From the NCBI RefSeq assembly GCF_018139145.2, contig NC_059482.1, positions 6,708,294 to 6,772,293 on the forward strand: 64,000 bases of DNA, in the 5' to 3' direction. Source of the stretch: Gymnogyps californianus. Its lineage: Eukaryota > Chordata > Aves > Accipitriformes > Cathartidae. Position 1 is the first letter of the stretch; each line of letters starts with the position of its first letter. Shown here in pieces: positions 24,240 to 35,210 of the stretch. A program made the translations under genes and the position numbers. Below the pieces are notes generated by a model. It did no database searches and was not told the origin of the DNA. It saw only the letters and a list, made by a program, of their open reading frames with translations.

Positions 24240-24480
24240 ATTGCATTAGAAAATGACATGCCATTCATCTCACGAGTAGTTGCAGGAACATTTAGCTAAT
24301 TAAATGATTAATAAATTTAACACTGCTTTATAATTTCATTTAGCCGTGTTGGAAATCACACGGTGCACTGCGTGTGCACCGAATGAGATTAGGTGGGAGT
24401 TGTGGGTTTCACCGGCTGCCCTGGTAATTGAGATTAGTCTATTACTACAGTGACCTTTTTAACTTTTATATTCTCTTGTT
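24240..24480. promoter_or_regulatory. Homeodomain-motif cluster with perfect inverted repeat, candidate enhancer
   Basis: CTAATTAA at 24296-24303 and TGATTAAT at 24305-24312 are tightly packed homeodomain cores, followed by GGTAATTGAGATTAG at 24423-24437. Between them CGGTGCAC (24361-24368) and GTGCACCG (24374-24381) form a perfect 8-bp inverted repeat with a 5-base loop. Motif presence is direct; enhancer function is inference, and conservation across species was not tested. Confidence 0.3.
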
Positions 24481-26012
24481 AAAGTGAAATAAAATTTTAT
24501 TCACTTTTAAGGCATATTTACTTAGTGAAATTTACGTGAAATTAAAGAAATACCAAGCTAAGAAGTGTTCTTGGTATCCATTCATTCTCTTTTTGTTCTT
24601 TTATCCTTATTTTGCGCCCCTTTATGAATTCTTGCTTTAATTTGGCAGCCCACCGCCACCACAGCACACTCTGAAACAAACTCCCTTTATCACTCAAAAA
24701 AAGCCCCAAAACACCCCAAATGTTGCAAAACCAAATGGCAGTGAATACATCCAACATCACGATGAGAGGTTTGGAGCAGGGGATCTGGTACACACAAAAA
24801 AGCCATAACCTAGATATACCTATATATTCCCATGTGTTTACTGTAGCTTTATCTGGAAACTACCTCAGGATTTGTAGCTAAATGGTGACTCTATCTGTTC
24901 TAGCACAGTCAGCTAAACAATCAGGATGCTGTGGCTGTAGCCAGCTGTGGACAGGTGCTACAATCACGTTATAGCAAATCCCCCCACTTTTTGTACATCC
25001 ATCCTTACACACAACTTTAGACAAAAAGACCCAACTTATTCACAAGCATCATAATTCGCTATGTAATTATTTATCTGTACAATCAGTGCTTAAATGCAGT
25101 TTCCAAGGAGCAGGAGGGCACTCTGAGGAAAGAGACAGCTCGCTCTCATTTTACCCAGCTTATGGTCAGAATTAGAGGTTGCTGCTGGTGTGTGGCACAC
25201 TCCAATCAATTCACAATTTTGTTGTGACTAATACTGAAAATCATTCCTAACATTTCTGTATAACAATTATGGACACTGTGTCTTCAGATAGTCAGCATAG
25301 GTCAGAAGGTTAACACCCAGGTAGTTCAAATAGCCAAATAAACTCAAAATCCCTACAAGAAATAACCTTTGTCTATCCAGGCACAGCTTACAGTTATCTT
25401 AATGTTAAAAGCATAAACATCTATCCACATAAAATTCATTTCAGCAGTACAAGGACTCATTTTATCAGTTCTTGGAAAACTTGTCAAGATTACTGACACT
25501 TAAGCTAACTCAGAACAAATTTTCAATCAATATGTCTAATGCTAGGAAGGATGTTTAATGTGTTTCATTTTTGAACAGATGTGTGTTTATAATGTAGAAA
25601 ATAATGAAATAAAATGCATATCATTACTGAAAACTGATTTCTATCTGAATCACATGGCAAACCATTTCAGAAAGTATGTTTGAAAGGGACATGTCAGAGC
25701 AGTGTTGACTTTTGCCTGAGATTCCGATCACTCAAGAAAGGGATAAACTACTTGATAGACTGTTCATACAATACAGATATAAAATCCATGGTGGCTGAAG
25801 TGAAACAATGTAGTGGAAATGGGATCTGACAAGAGTAAGTAATGGTTCTGCTCACTTACTCTGGTAAAATAAAATTCCAACACAGATGGGCCCAACATGT
25901 GGGAGAAAAACTATTATCAGCAAATGCATTAAACATAGCAACTACAGCAACAATTTCACCTTGGAGGCAAAAAAGGCCAAACAAATTATAGGTGACAATT
26001 ATAACCAGCTAT
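24481..26012. other. AT-rich noncoding stretch
   Basis: No gene or named repeat recognised. The 83-codon reverse frame at 24542-24793 has no family resemblance. Confidence 0.6.
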
Positions 26013-26267
26013 TTATTGTGATAATTTGAAGGGAAAATTATTCCTGGATTTCCAAACAGTACCGTCACCACAGATGTGAAGAATCACCAACAGGATGCAG
26101 AGGTACATCAGTATCTTGATGTAGGGGAACAACTTCCAGTTCTTTTTGACCCAGTGACAGAAGTCCACCTGGCTTCGGAGTGACCGGATTTCCAACCAAC
26201 ACTGTGGGGCTATTTTCTTGCCCTCAGGGCAGCAAAAGCCAAGCTCATGGCCATGAGGGACCAGCAA
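26013..26267 (-). other. Exon-like open frame with a membrane-helix-like segment, coding status unproven
   Basis: An 84-codon reverse frame. From about residue 46 to 65 it is strongly hydrophobic (LFPYIKILMYLCILLVILHI), preceded by a basic, aromatic stretch (WVKKNWK), as at a membrane anchor. Codons from about residue 23 to 66 lean to G or C in third position although the region is AT-rich, a common sign of vertebrate coding DNA. An acceptor-like CCCCACAG precedes residue 23 in the reverse direction, and a weak donor-like G|GTGACG follows the helix. I recognise no family. The ORF length itself is unremarkable, and the opposite strand also has a short open frame here. It could be an exon of an unknown gene, a relic, or chance. 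Confidence 0.2.
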
Positions 26268-29200
26268 TATGGGGTGTCATATCCCCTATTTTTAGATGTG
26301 ACTAATGTAGGTGTCTATACCTCAGCTTAATGTCTAGACTGCCTTTACCACCACTGGAGAAAAAGGCGCTTTTTGAGAACTATTCATCTGACCTAACTTA
26401 GTCATTTACCCTAAAGTGTGATAAGCTGCGGTACAGAAGTGCCGCCTTCTCTCCTGGGACTACAAACGGAATCAAAACCTGCTAATTTTATGAAAAAATC
26501 CTGCCACTAAGCTGCAAGTTCTCGACAAGAACTGAAAAACAGTAAATCCACTCTGAGGCCTCCAGAACGAAGCTCCTTCTCTTGAACTATGTGTAGGACC
26601 AAGAGCTGCTAAAATGTCCCTGTAACAAATGCATGATATTCGCTGTATTCACAGATTTAGCAGCTTTGACTTAGGAAATCCTTTGAAATCTGGTTCTTAT
26701 ATTCAGGACTTTCCCAGGAATGGTCAGTTATGGCATTTTTGTTTTCATATTTTTTTTCTTATGGGAGTGGTCACTGGCATTTGGATGGATACATTATTTC
26801 CGTCAGGGAAGATAATATATGAAGCTGATGATCTGATGACTTGTGCTCTATAGACGATATTTTACAAATGTCAGAGGGAATACTGTTTTCTATAAAAACA
26901 ATGACATATGTATAACGGAAGCTCTGCCTCTAAAAAACACAGCTTGTACATTGGGCTTTCTAGAACTGAAAGTGTAATGTGAATTTTATTTCTTGGAAAC
27001 AGAGATTATTTATGCTCGCAACCACAGACATGACAGGATCTAAATAGCCATTACCCACTCACAACTGTGAGAAGCAGGAAAACCCATCCAATTTTTCCAG
27101 GAACTTATGTCCCCTAGTGTCTCCCTAAGTCATGAATCACATTCCTTCAGATGAGATCAACTGCAGGTTTTCTTAAAAGAGAAGTAAACTATAAATAAAC
27201 CTGTTGCAAACAAATAGATAAGTCTTAACAAAAAGGCTGGCAGAACTCCTATTAATAAGAAATTGGGTCTACGGAAAAATGTGACAAATCTTGAGTTAGA
27301 TTGATTGTTTTTTTTTTTTTAACTATTTTTTTGCTTCTCTGGTAATAAAGTTAGATCTTTTGAGGATCTGATAGCACTAAATCTTCAGGAGTGAAAATGG
27401 TCATTATTAAAATAAGCACTTTGATCTTTCAAATATCAGTAGTTTTGTCCACTTCTACTTACATAGCGTCCACTTTTGCATCAAGGTAAGTTGGCATCCA
27501 TATTCAGTTTTAACATAAATACACCTTAAAAGCTACTTCTATGAGTTCTAATAATGTGCACTGATGTGGAACTATGGTCATTGTTTTTTATCATTCGCAC
27601 TGGGAAACAGTGTAAGGTCAAGCCTGTGTTTCAGTAAGTAGCCTTTGATTTTAATTACCTCATACAAAAGATGAAATCTGAGTTCCAGTAAAGGCAATAT
27701 GAATTTTGACATTGGTTTGAGTGAAGCTACGATTTCGTCCAAGGTTACTGAATATGCAGTTGTGTATGCACCTACCTCTACATATATTCAAGGCTGTGTA
27801 GTCTAGGATTTCATATAGCTTATCGTCAAGTGGAAAATGAAACCTTTAAAAACATCTCATTCAAATGGGGTACGAAAGGTCTGCATATGAGCTTGATATC
27901 AATCACCTTTCTTACAATCATTATATGTACAAAATGAGTTTATCCATGCTGATAAGACTGTGTCATCACTGGGGGCAAGAATTATGTGGGTCAAAGCCAC
28001 ACTTAGCCACTTAGCCATATAAGGTTTCCAGGACAAGATCAAAAGTATTAATGAGAAATGATTTTCTTATTCTGAAAACTGTTAAAGCCACATTAATTAT
28101 CCATTCTCAGCAACAGATCAATTGCTACAAAGATATCATGGTTATAGGACAGCCTTTGCAGACTGTGACACATCTGCTGTCTTGACTCCAGATGAGCCAC
28201 CCCATCCCATCATATGCGGACTCTCCCTGGGCAGCAGCTGTGTTATTATGACATGTAAAAAAAAAAAAAAATATTTCTTCTAGAACCTTGGCTGATGGAA
28301 CTGATTCAAAACAACACTCAGAAAAAGCAACTAAACCAACACCAAGGCTAATTCACCTAACTTTAAACTCAGTTTGGTCTTCTGAATTGCATCCAAATTA
28401 GATATCTAGGGTTGTCTAAATTAGACAGTGTGAGTATCACCCATAAAGAAGTTTTGATTATAGTCCCTTCGCCATGGAAAAATAGCTGTGTAAGTTGTGT
28501 TGGAGCTTGGAAATGGCTCTTCCCCAGTTACTAGCCAGGCCAGCATCCCCTACCCACAGGTCCCACCACAACTCTTTTCCTGTTTCCTAACAGCATCTTC
28601 TTTTAATTTAATCCCATGTTCTCACACAAAATAACAGGTAAAAGGAAGCAGAAAGGGTATTTTTAAAAAGTAATCCATCTATTGGTTCTTCTCCAAAAGT
28701 ATTTAACTAGTAGTGACAAAGCAGCTGTTATTTTTCACACTTGAAAAAGCATGGTGATAGCTCAGTTACCAAGAGCTGGCAAATGAAAGTATTGTCAGCA
28801 GTTGGATTAAAAACCTTGAGTTTCATTTCTAACGGTGATTTAGCAGCTCAGAGATGTCAAATTCATGATGAGCGTAATCTGACATCCTGGCTATTGAAAA
28901 TGGGACATATTTAGCAAAAGTTAATACAACAGACACAAGTATGCTAAGGAGAAAGCATCCCTAAATCTGGTCCTGAGTTACTTGCTGGTGTCCACAGCAG
29001 ATTGGGAGTTTTGCATGGCAGTCTGCTGTTGCCTCTGGACATTCCTGAAGTTCTAGGAGGAATCCACGTGTTGGCTGAACTAATTCTCCTGGCTCAATGG
29101 GACAAGAGCAGTCTTGACCTCCCAGCCCTACTGTAAATAAAGGCATGTTGCAGGATATTTTTACACATTGTTATTTTTGTATGTTGTTCATAAAGTGAAT

Positions 29201-30439
29201 TCCAGCCTAAATCTATCCATGTAGGTCTCGCTGCTACTTCCCCCTCCCCCAAAGAGTACACTTGAATGCATCTCGAACGGCTGCCTCAGTAAAACTGTTG
29301 GATACGAGGTACAAGTAATGCTATTAAAAGTAAAGACACAAACCCTGTTACTTCTGTTTAGGGAACCCTGGCAAATCTTGTAGCTCACATTAATGTGAAT
29401 TTAGCTGTTTTAATTTCTTAGGTTGTTTAATTTTAATTGGAATATTGATTCCCAAACTAATTTTTGTGCCATCAGTATCAAATCCCTGCCTTGTAACCAC
29501 TGAGATCAACCCACCTTGCTCGATGCATCAAGCTCTACCAGGTCTGACTCTACCCCAGCCTGACATATCTTTCAGCATTACGACTCTCACTAATGGGCTA
29601 TAATCAAGGTTGCAATCTCTGTGAAGCCCCAACACAGTGGTTTGTGGCCAATGGACCTGCATAAACTTGCAGATCTACACCAGATGCCTCTGCTGGCTCA
29701 AGCTCAAACCACCCTTTGACTCGGCGTGTAACCTGGCTGCACCACACAGAGGGTGCAGATACTCCCACAAGATCTGCCGTCGCTGGTTCCACACTCCTGG
29801 TTATGATGGATGATTTTCATTGCTAATGAGGAAGAGAAAGAGAAACTGAGTGTGTGTTGGTTCCCTTCCAACAGCCTGTCCTGACTGACAGCTCAGCCGG
29901 CGCCTATCCACTTGAAAAGAAGTCTGAACTGGAGATGGATTAGCGGTCACGTAGGCTCTCCAAAACATGGGTTTCCACAAAGCTTGACTCTATGCCTCTG
30001 GGTCCATTTTAAGTGTCAAACTGATTTTTTGCAGTTGAAAAGAAACTGTGTACATGACCTGCAGGACGGCGTATTTACCTTCATCAGTCACAGAAGTGGA
30101 TCTGCAGGACTACCTCTGCTACCCCTGAATAAAGTGTTACCGGTATTAAGCAAATTATTATAAGCAGGAGAGAAATAACCAAGGGTGGAAGTTTCGGTGG
30201 GTGTAAAGTCCAATTCTTCACACAAGATGTGCTCCTTAACCTAGATTTAGCATTTTTTAGCATGATCTGCTGTAATTACTCAGAATTTGAACCATTTGAC
30301 CTTACTACATTAAGCCTCAGTGTTTCCTAAATCCTGTTAATAAAAAGCAAATGGCTCGTCTCTTACTGTCTGGAACAAGCGCAGGACTATGGGAGGGAAT
30401 TCAATGTGCAAGTCTTTATAAAGCCAGTTGTGGTTTAGC
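26268..30439. other. AT-rich noncoding stretch
   Basis: No gene recognised. It contains a polyT run near 27308-27320 and a polyA run near 28257-28271. A more GC-balanced segment at 29820-29960, near a TGATGGATG Pbx/Meis-like string, could be regulatory. No interspersed repeat was identified. Confidence 0.6.
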
Positions 30440-30870
30440 AAACCAGTACGACGGGAGATGCTCTCTCTCCGGCTCAGCGCAGGTGTAAGCCTGTGTGTGC
30501 ATCGCTGCCACTTTGGTACAAACAGGCTGTGCATTGTGCTCCGCTCATCCATCACCCGCTCTGTCAACACAGGTCAACTAATCCTGCTCTTCATGACCTC
30601 TGACCAGCACACTGAAGGGAGGCAACAAAAATTCAAATGCACTGCTGAGGGAGACAGAATTGTTAAAGCTGCCTTTTCTTCTCGCCGAGACAGGATAAAA
30701 CAAACTTCTAAATGCTATTAGAGAGCAAACCTCCGTAAATGAGGAGAAGCGGCTCTCCGAGTCTTCCCCTTTATGATTAATACGTTGTCAGGTCCTTCAA
30801 GTGCTTTCCCATAATGCAGACATTTTATTGGGTTTTGCTCTTAAAGACTCCTGCCTCAATTCAGTCATTT
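30440..30870. promoter_or_regulatory. Motif-dense segment with a DR1 nuclear-receptor element, candidate enhancer
   Basis: TGACCT-C-TGACCA at 30594-30606, read on the minus strand, is TGGTCA-G-AGGTCA: a direct repeat of nuclear-receptor half-sites spaced by one base (DR1), the type bound by COUP-TF (NR2F), HNF4 or RXR heterodimers. A further AGGTCA half-site lies at 30571-30576. The surrounding sequence has several CpGs and no repeat. Segment limits are approximate; function is inference. Confidence 0.3.
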
Positions 30871-32464
30871 TATCTCAATATTTCATGGTTAAAAAAAATA
30901 ACAACAACAAAGGCAAGCAGAGGCACAGCCCACACCAGACAAAAGAGGACTGTAGACACACCAGATCAAAGCCACTAACTCCACAGAGGGAGCCGATTCC
31001 TCAGTTTGTTGAGGCAAAACAATAAAAAATGTTGATGCCTGAGTGAAAGGTATGATGAGATGGTGGTGAGATGAGAAATACATGAAAGTTAAAGTGAAAG
31101 AAGAAGATAGGCCAAACTCTCAGACCGGTGTGTCTGGAGCAGGGTTTTCACATAGGTGTTTACTTCTAGGTCTGGGGGCAACTCAATAGAAGACAGTAGG
31201 CCAAAAAGGCTTTTGTACTTACAATAACAGCAATCTTATTCAAAATAATGGCATTGCTCCTCATTCAGAGAAGTTTCAGTACTGGAATGGCTAAGCTAAA
31301 AGTATTTTCACGCCTCAACATTTCTTATTTATCTTTGGCTCAACGAGCTCTCAATATTTTGAAAGACTGAACAGAAGAAATCGCAAGACTCATAAACAAA
31401 CCAAGTGAACACTTTTCCTGCCTTAGCTGTCAAGGTAATCACATGCATAATGTTTTTATTGAAAAACTAAACCAGGTATTTAGAGCAAATTCAAAACACC
31501 TTCCCACTTCCTCCAGTTACTAACAATATAGCGGAAAAATATACACATTCACTTGTACCTTTTTGCTTGCGGGATCTATGATCATTTCTGTAAACAGAAG
31601 GTAAGATGTGGAAATTCCTTTGCATCGAAGAGAAACTGAGTACAATAAACACAGGACAAACATTGCGCATCAAGTATTACAGTGAGTAATGCGTTTGCAA
31701 GAATCCTCCGGAAGACTCACAGTAGCGACTGGTGGTGATGAAAGGGAGGGATGTGATTTTACAGAATAACTTCCCGGGCAGGTAAAATTGAACCCCAAAT
31801 GCAGGAGTAGAGAAGGTAAATGGGATGACCTGTTTTCAGTGCAGCTGGTCCAATACTCTATCGCTCTCTCAAAAACTGTGCTTAATAAGACTTCTTTTGG
31901 AAGCACTACAATTTCAGTAACTTTATCTTTTAGCAACTTTGCTTTTCAGCTTGTTAAGAGGGATTTGTTTTTCAAATGTAACTGGCAGCTTGTTCACCTG
32001 TGGAATGCAAATGTAAAAATTAAGGTGAAGCCAAAAGAGAGTCATCCCAACATAAAAATGCAGCAAAAACTGAATCTGAAACTTAGATGCTAAAGCCCAA
32101 ACCATTTTGAGCATTTCAAAAATTGAGGCATTCCCACTCAACCATTTTCTCAGGTTTGAGTTGTGAGTTGTGTAAATGACAAAACTGACTATCCTCCACG
32201 TTGGCACGTTTTTTGGGCCACTGATGTCAATTGGAAGGCAACCTTTAAACACAGCCACAAGTTACCAGCAAAATGGTAACTATTCCTCTCACTCAGAGTA
32301 CATAGCACAGTCCCAGAAAATGTATGTTCTAACTGATTTTTGTTACTAATATGTGTAATTTTCTGATCTATCACCTGATATTTCTATAAGATATAACTTT
32401 TGATATGAAAAACTGGTGGAAATGCAGTCCTTAGGCACAGTTCTAGCTCACATATGTGCACACA
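30871..32464. other. Noncoding stretch
   Basis: No gene recognised. Contains an A-rich/AAC run at 30891-30911 and an octamer at 32005-32012. Several reverse frames of 88-111 codons overlap between 31670 and 32258 without a family signature. Confidence 0.55.
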
Positions 32465-32495
32465 GCTTGCCACTGATTTCAACAGGAGTCACATT
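32465..32495. repeat. Fragment resembling the palindromic repeat family
   Basis: GCCACTGATTTCAACAGGAG matches the GCCACTGACTTCAATGGGAG core of the family with a few changes. Only about 30 bp are recognisable. Confidence 0.35.
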
Positions 32496-33211
32496 TAAAC
32501 AAATTTAAACTAAATGTTCAGCTTCTGGTAGTTCCCAAGATAAACACGAGCAGGCCCCTGTGGTGTGATAGCCATTAATGCAAATGCACAGCTTTGTTGA
32601 TATGTAAAACCTTCTAAGAGCCAGAAGCTGGTTATTCTTAGTCATCAAGATGAGATTTGAATCTCTGGGATGTTTGCCTAACCCTGTAGGCTTAATCCAT
32701 TCTGAGTTACAAATTATAATACTCCAGCAGTCAGTTAGAATTGAATCTGGATCACTGCAACACGTAAAGTTGCTGGTCAGATTATGGGCTGACCCTACAT
32801 TTGAAAAATCATCAATAATACAATTACCAAAAATACTACCAGAATCCTGAATAGAAATAGTTAGATGGCCACAAAGACTTATATACGAAGGCTGAAAAGG
32901 CAGGAACTGATTAGCTTCACGCTGGAAAATTGAGTTCAAAGTCATCAGACGTGCTCAGGACTGGAGGGTTTTTATTGCCAAGGCAGGAACAAGCGAGGAG
33001 CTGCTGAATACAACTGATATTCCATTGATAGCAAAGTGGGAGACATCCTTATAAAGCTGCTGAAAAGAAGATTAAATAGATCTTCACAATTCAGGCTGAA
33101 AAGCAATCTCATGTAGAAACCACATCTAGTTTTGTGCAATGGCCCTTTTTCACTTGATGGGTTGAGATCCTCTTCCACTTGCGTTTTCTTTTGTTGTTGT
33201 TTTTCGTAGGA

Positions 33212-33231
33212 CACTTCCTGTTTAGGAAGTG
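33212..33231. promoter_or_regulatory. Palindromic pair of ETS-type cores
   Basis: CACTTCCT and AGGAAGTG are perfect inverted 8-mers separated by GTTT, giving two oppositely oriented GGAAGT ETS cores. Such arrangements can bind ETS factors in pairs; use here is untested. Confidence 0.35.
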
Positions 33232-33328
33232 AAATGATGTTCAAAACTGGGGTTTTACTGTAAGTGATTTCAATAATGTACTTCTCCTCCTACCACAACC
33301 ACAACTCCAGTCCCTGTCTCTCCAAAAA

Positions 33329-33342
33329 CAATAATAATAATG
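33329..33342 (+). repeat. Short AAT microsatellite
   Basis: About four AAT units. Confidence 0.8.
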
Positions 33343-34135
33343 AATGGTGAGTTCATGACATGTTACCTCGTGATGCAACTTGGCAGCAAGAAGGAAGAAA
33401 CAGGAAGGTTGGCTCAAGGCTGTTACGGAGCTAAAGCTTGTCTGAGCATTTGTTTTATCACTTAAAACAACTATAAAATACTTGCTTTAAGTATATCCCC
33501 CCTTTTTTTTTCTAAATCATTCTCACCCACACAACATAATTAGGAGCTTGAATTTTGTCTAAGTGTCCTTTTGAGACAATGCATAGCTCTGCCACCACTA
33601 CCAGGAAGGTATGCAGACACGGCCTTTGATTACTGGCATGCAATGTAACATTTGACAACATTTGTTACCTATTTGTGTATTTGTTCACCAATGTCTTCTT
33701 TTCACCCTGTAATTCACATTATATTCCTAACTCCTTTTTACTACTCTAACATAACCAGAATCCAAGAAGTGTTTTCAGTCACTTGTAGATTCCTAACTGA
33801 AGGATCATAGTTTTGAGAAAGATGATCTTATTTTCCAGATGTGAGGGTTTTAATTTAACCCAAATTGAGTTCATTGTAAACAGAGCACATAGATACGATG
33901 AATTATGAACTAAACTTCAACAACATAATTATAAGGAAACGTGGCAGAAAGGCTGCAAATCCACAAAGAGCTGTTGGCATGATCATGCACTGTTGTGAAA
34001 AGGAAAGAAAAGCCAAGACAGTGTAAATAAATGCTATCGCAAATGCCTGATCTACCTCCACATTATGGTTTTACTTTGGTATTAAAGTCAGACCCCAGTA
34101 CCTACTGCAGTAACTTGGGAATGACATTTTCTTAC

Positions 34136-34550
34136 TTAGTATAAATGATCGTGTAGGGTTCAGAAAAGAAGGAAAAATTTGATAAGCCATCTGTTCCAAG
34201 GATCAATGTACAGCTGGAAGTACGCATCGTCTCAAGATAAACAGTGACTAATAATCCCTGGTGGTTGTTAAGAGTCTCAAGGTAAATTTTCTTAAGCATA
34301 AGGGTGTAGACACTGTTGTCCTGGGGAAAGTCCAGCTCAGAAAACTCCCCTAGGTCTGGATGTTTCCACTGCATACAGTATCGCTCCCCACTACGTTTTA
34401 AAAGCTCAGGAGAGCTGTTATACACTGTTAACTGACACTTTTCAGGGTAAATGTGGATGTTTTTCATTGTTGGTTGGAGTGACTTTATCCCAGTGCATTC
34501 ATGGGGAGTTTGGTCTGTCATGGTGCTGACTCTATCATATAGAGTCCAAG
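34136..34550 (-). other. Exon-like open frame with extracellular-type features, coding status unproven
   Basis: Part of a 156-codon reverse frame (34132-34602, stop included at its end). An acceptor-like CTGTTTTCAG (34551-34560 on the complement) and a strong donor-like GTAAGA just before the stop would define a 415 bp exon, entering one base into a codon and leaving two bases at the end. The frame is open throughout. Numbered on the full frame it has cysteines at 36, 56, 76 and 131 and sequons at N62 (NSS) and N142 (NFS), with alternating hydrophobic segments suggestive of a beta-rich secreted or extracellular domain. Third positions are somewhat GC-richer than local DNA. Against it: frames of this length occur four or five times in the window, an in-frame TAA precedes the methionine, and I recognise no family. 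Confidence 0.25.
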
Positions 34551-35129
34551 CTGAAAACAGTATGGTTTTTCTGGTGTTCAGCACCTCTGAATACCAAACC
34601 ATTTAAGGGAACTTCTTGAAACAGAAAGGAAGATTTCTCTACTACAAAATACAGCTTAGTGAAAACCAAACCCCTTTTTTATTATTGTTTTAGAAAATAG
34701 TTTTTATTAATTTTGACTTTAATATCCATTTTCTGGTAAGAAACATTGATTTTGTTACCGAGAAGGGACATGATTTTATATCGCTTGAAGTGAAAATGAG
34801 AATCTTTCAAAATTTTTCAGTTTCAATCTTTTTGATTTTTCCCCCCCCCTGTTCTAGCCTTTTGACCTCTAATTATGATTTGAGAGAGAAGCTATTTTTT
34901 AAATGACCACATTACTTACAGGACCTAAATTTTTTCTTCTACCTTCTCTCAATGTCTGCAAAATGCTTAGAGACTCTTTTGGAGGATGATAACTGTATAA
35001 GTTCACATAATTTGTATAAAAAAGGAAGAAGAAGAAGAAAAGATAGGGTGTATTTTTAATGAAATTGCCTGGATTCTTTTTTTGCATAACTTGCTCGTCT
35101 TATAGCATGAAAATAGAGGGGAACTGAAT
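34551..35129. other. Noncoding stretch
   Basis: A poly-C run lies near 34842-34850 and a GAA microsatellite at 35024-35040; nothing else recognised. Confidence 0.6.
35024..35040 (+). repeat. Short GAA microsatellite
   Basis: About five GAA units in an A-rich setting. Confidence 0.8.
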
Positions 35130-35210
35130 GATCAAGCAACTCCCCATTAAAAAAATGCAAATAACCCATTTTTAATTTAAAAGATAAGCTAATTAAAAAT
35201 AATGGCTGTG
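35130..35210. promoter_or_regulatory. POU octamer plus homeodomain cores, candidate regulatory element
   Basis: A perfect octamer ATGCAAAT at 35155-35162 is followed by TTTAATTT and by CTAATTAA at 35189-35196. This is a compact arrangement of POU and homeodomain cores in unique-looking DNA. AT-rich sequence produces such cores by chance, so support is modest. Confidence 0.25.

Larger units (their letters stand above)
32496..34135. other. Stretch with long overlapping frames, no gene established
   Basis: A 146-codon reverse frame at 32505-32945 carries two NXT sequons (NLT, NFT) and several cysteines, but its third positions are AT-rich and a 66-codon forward frame overlaps it. It is reported as undecided. 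Also present: an octamer at 32578-32585, an ETS palindrome at 33212-33231 and an AAT run at 33329-33342. Confidence 0.5.
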
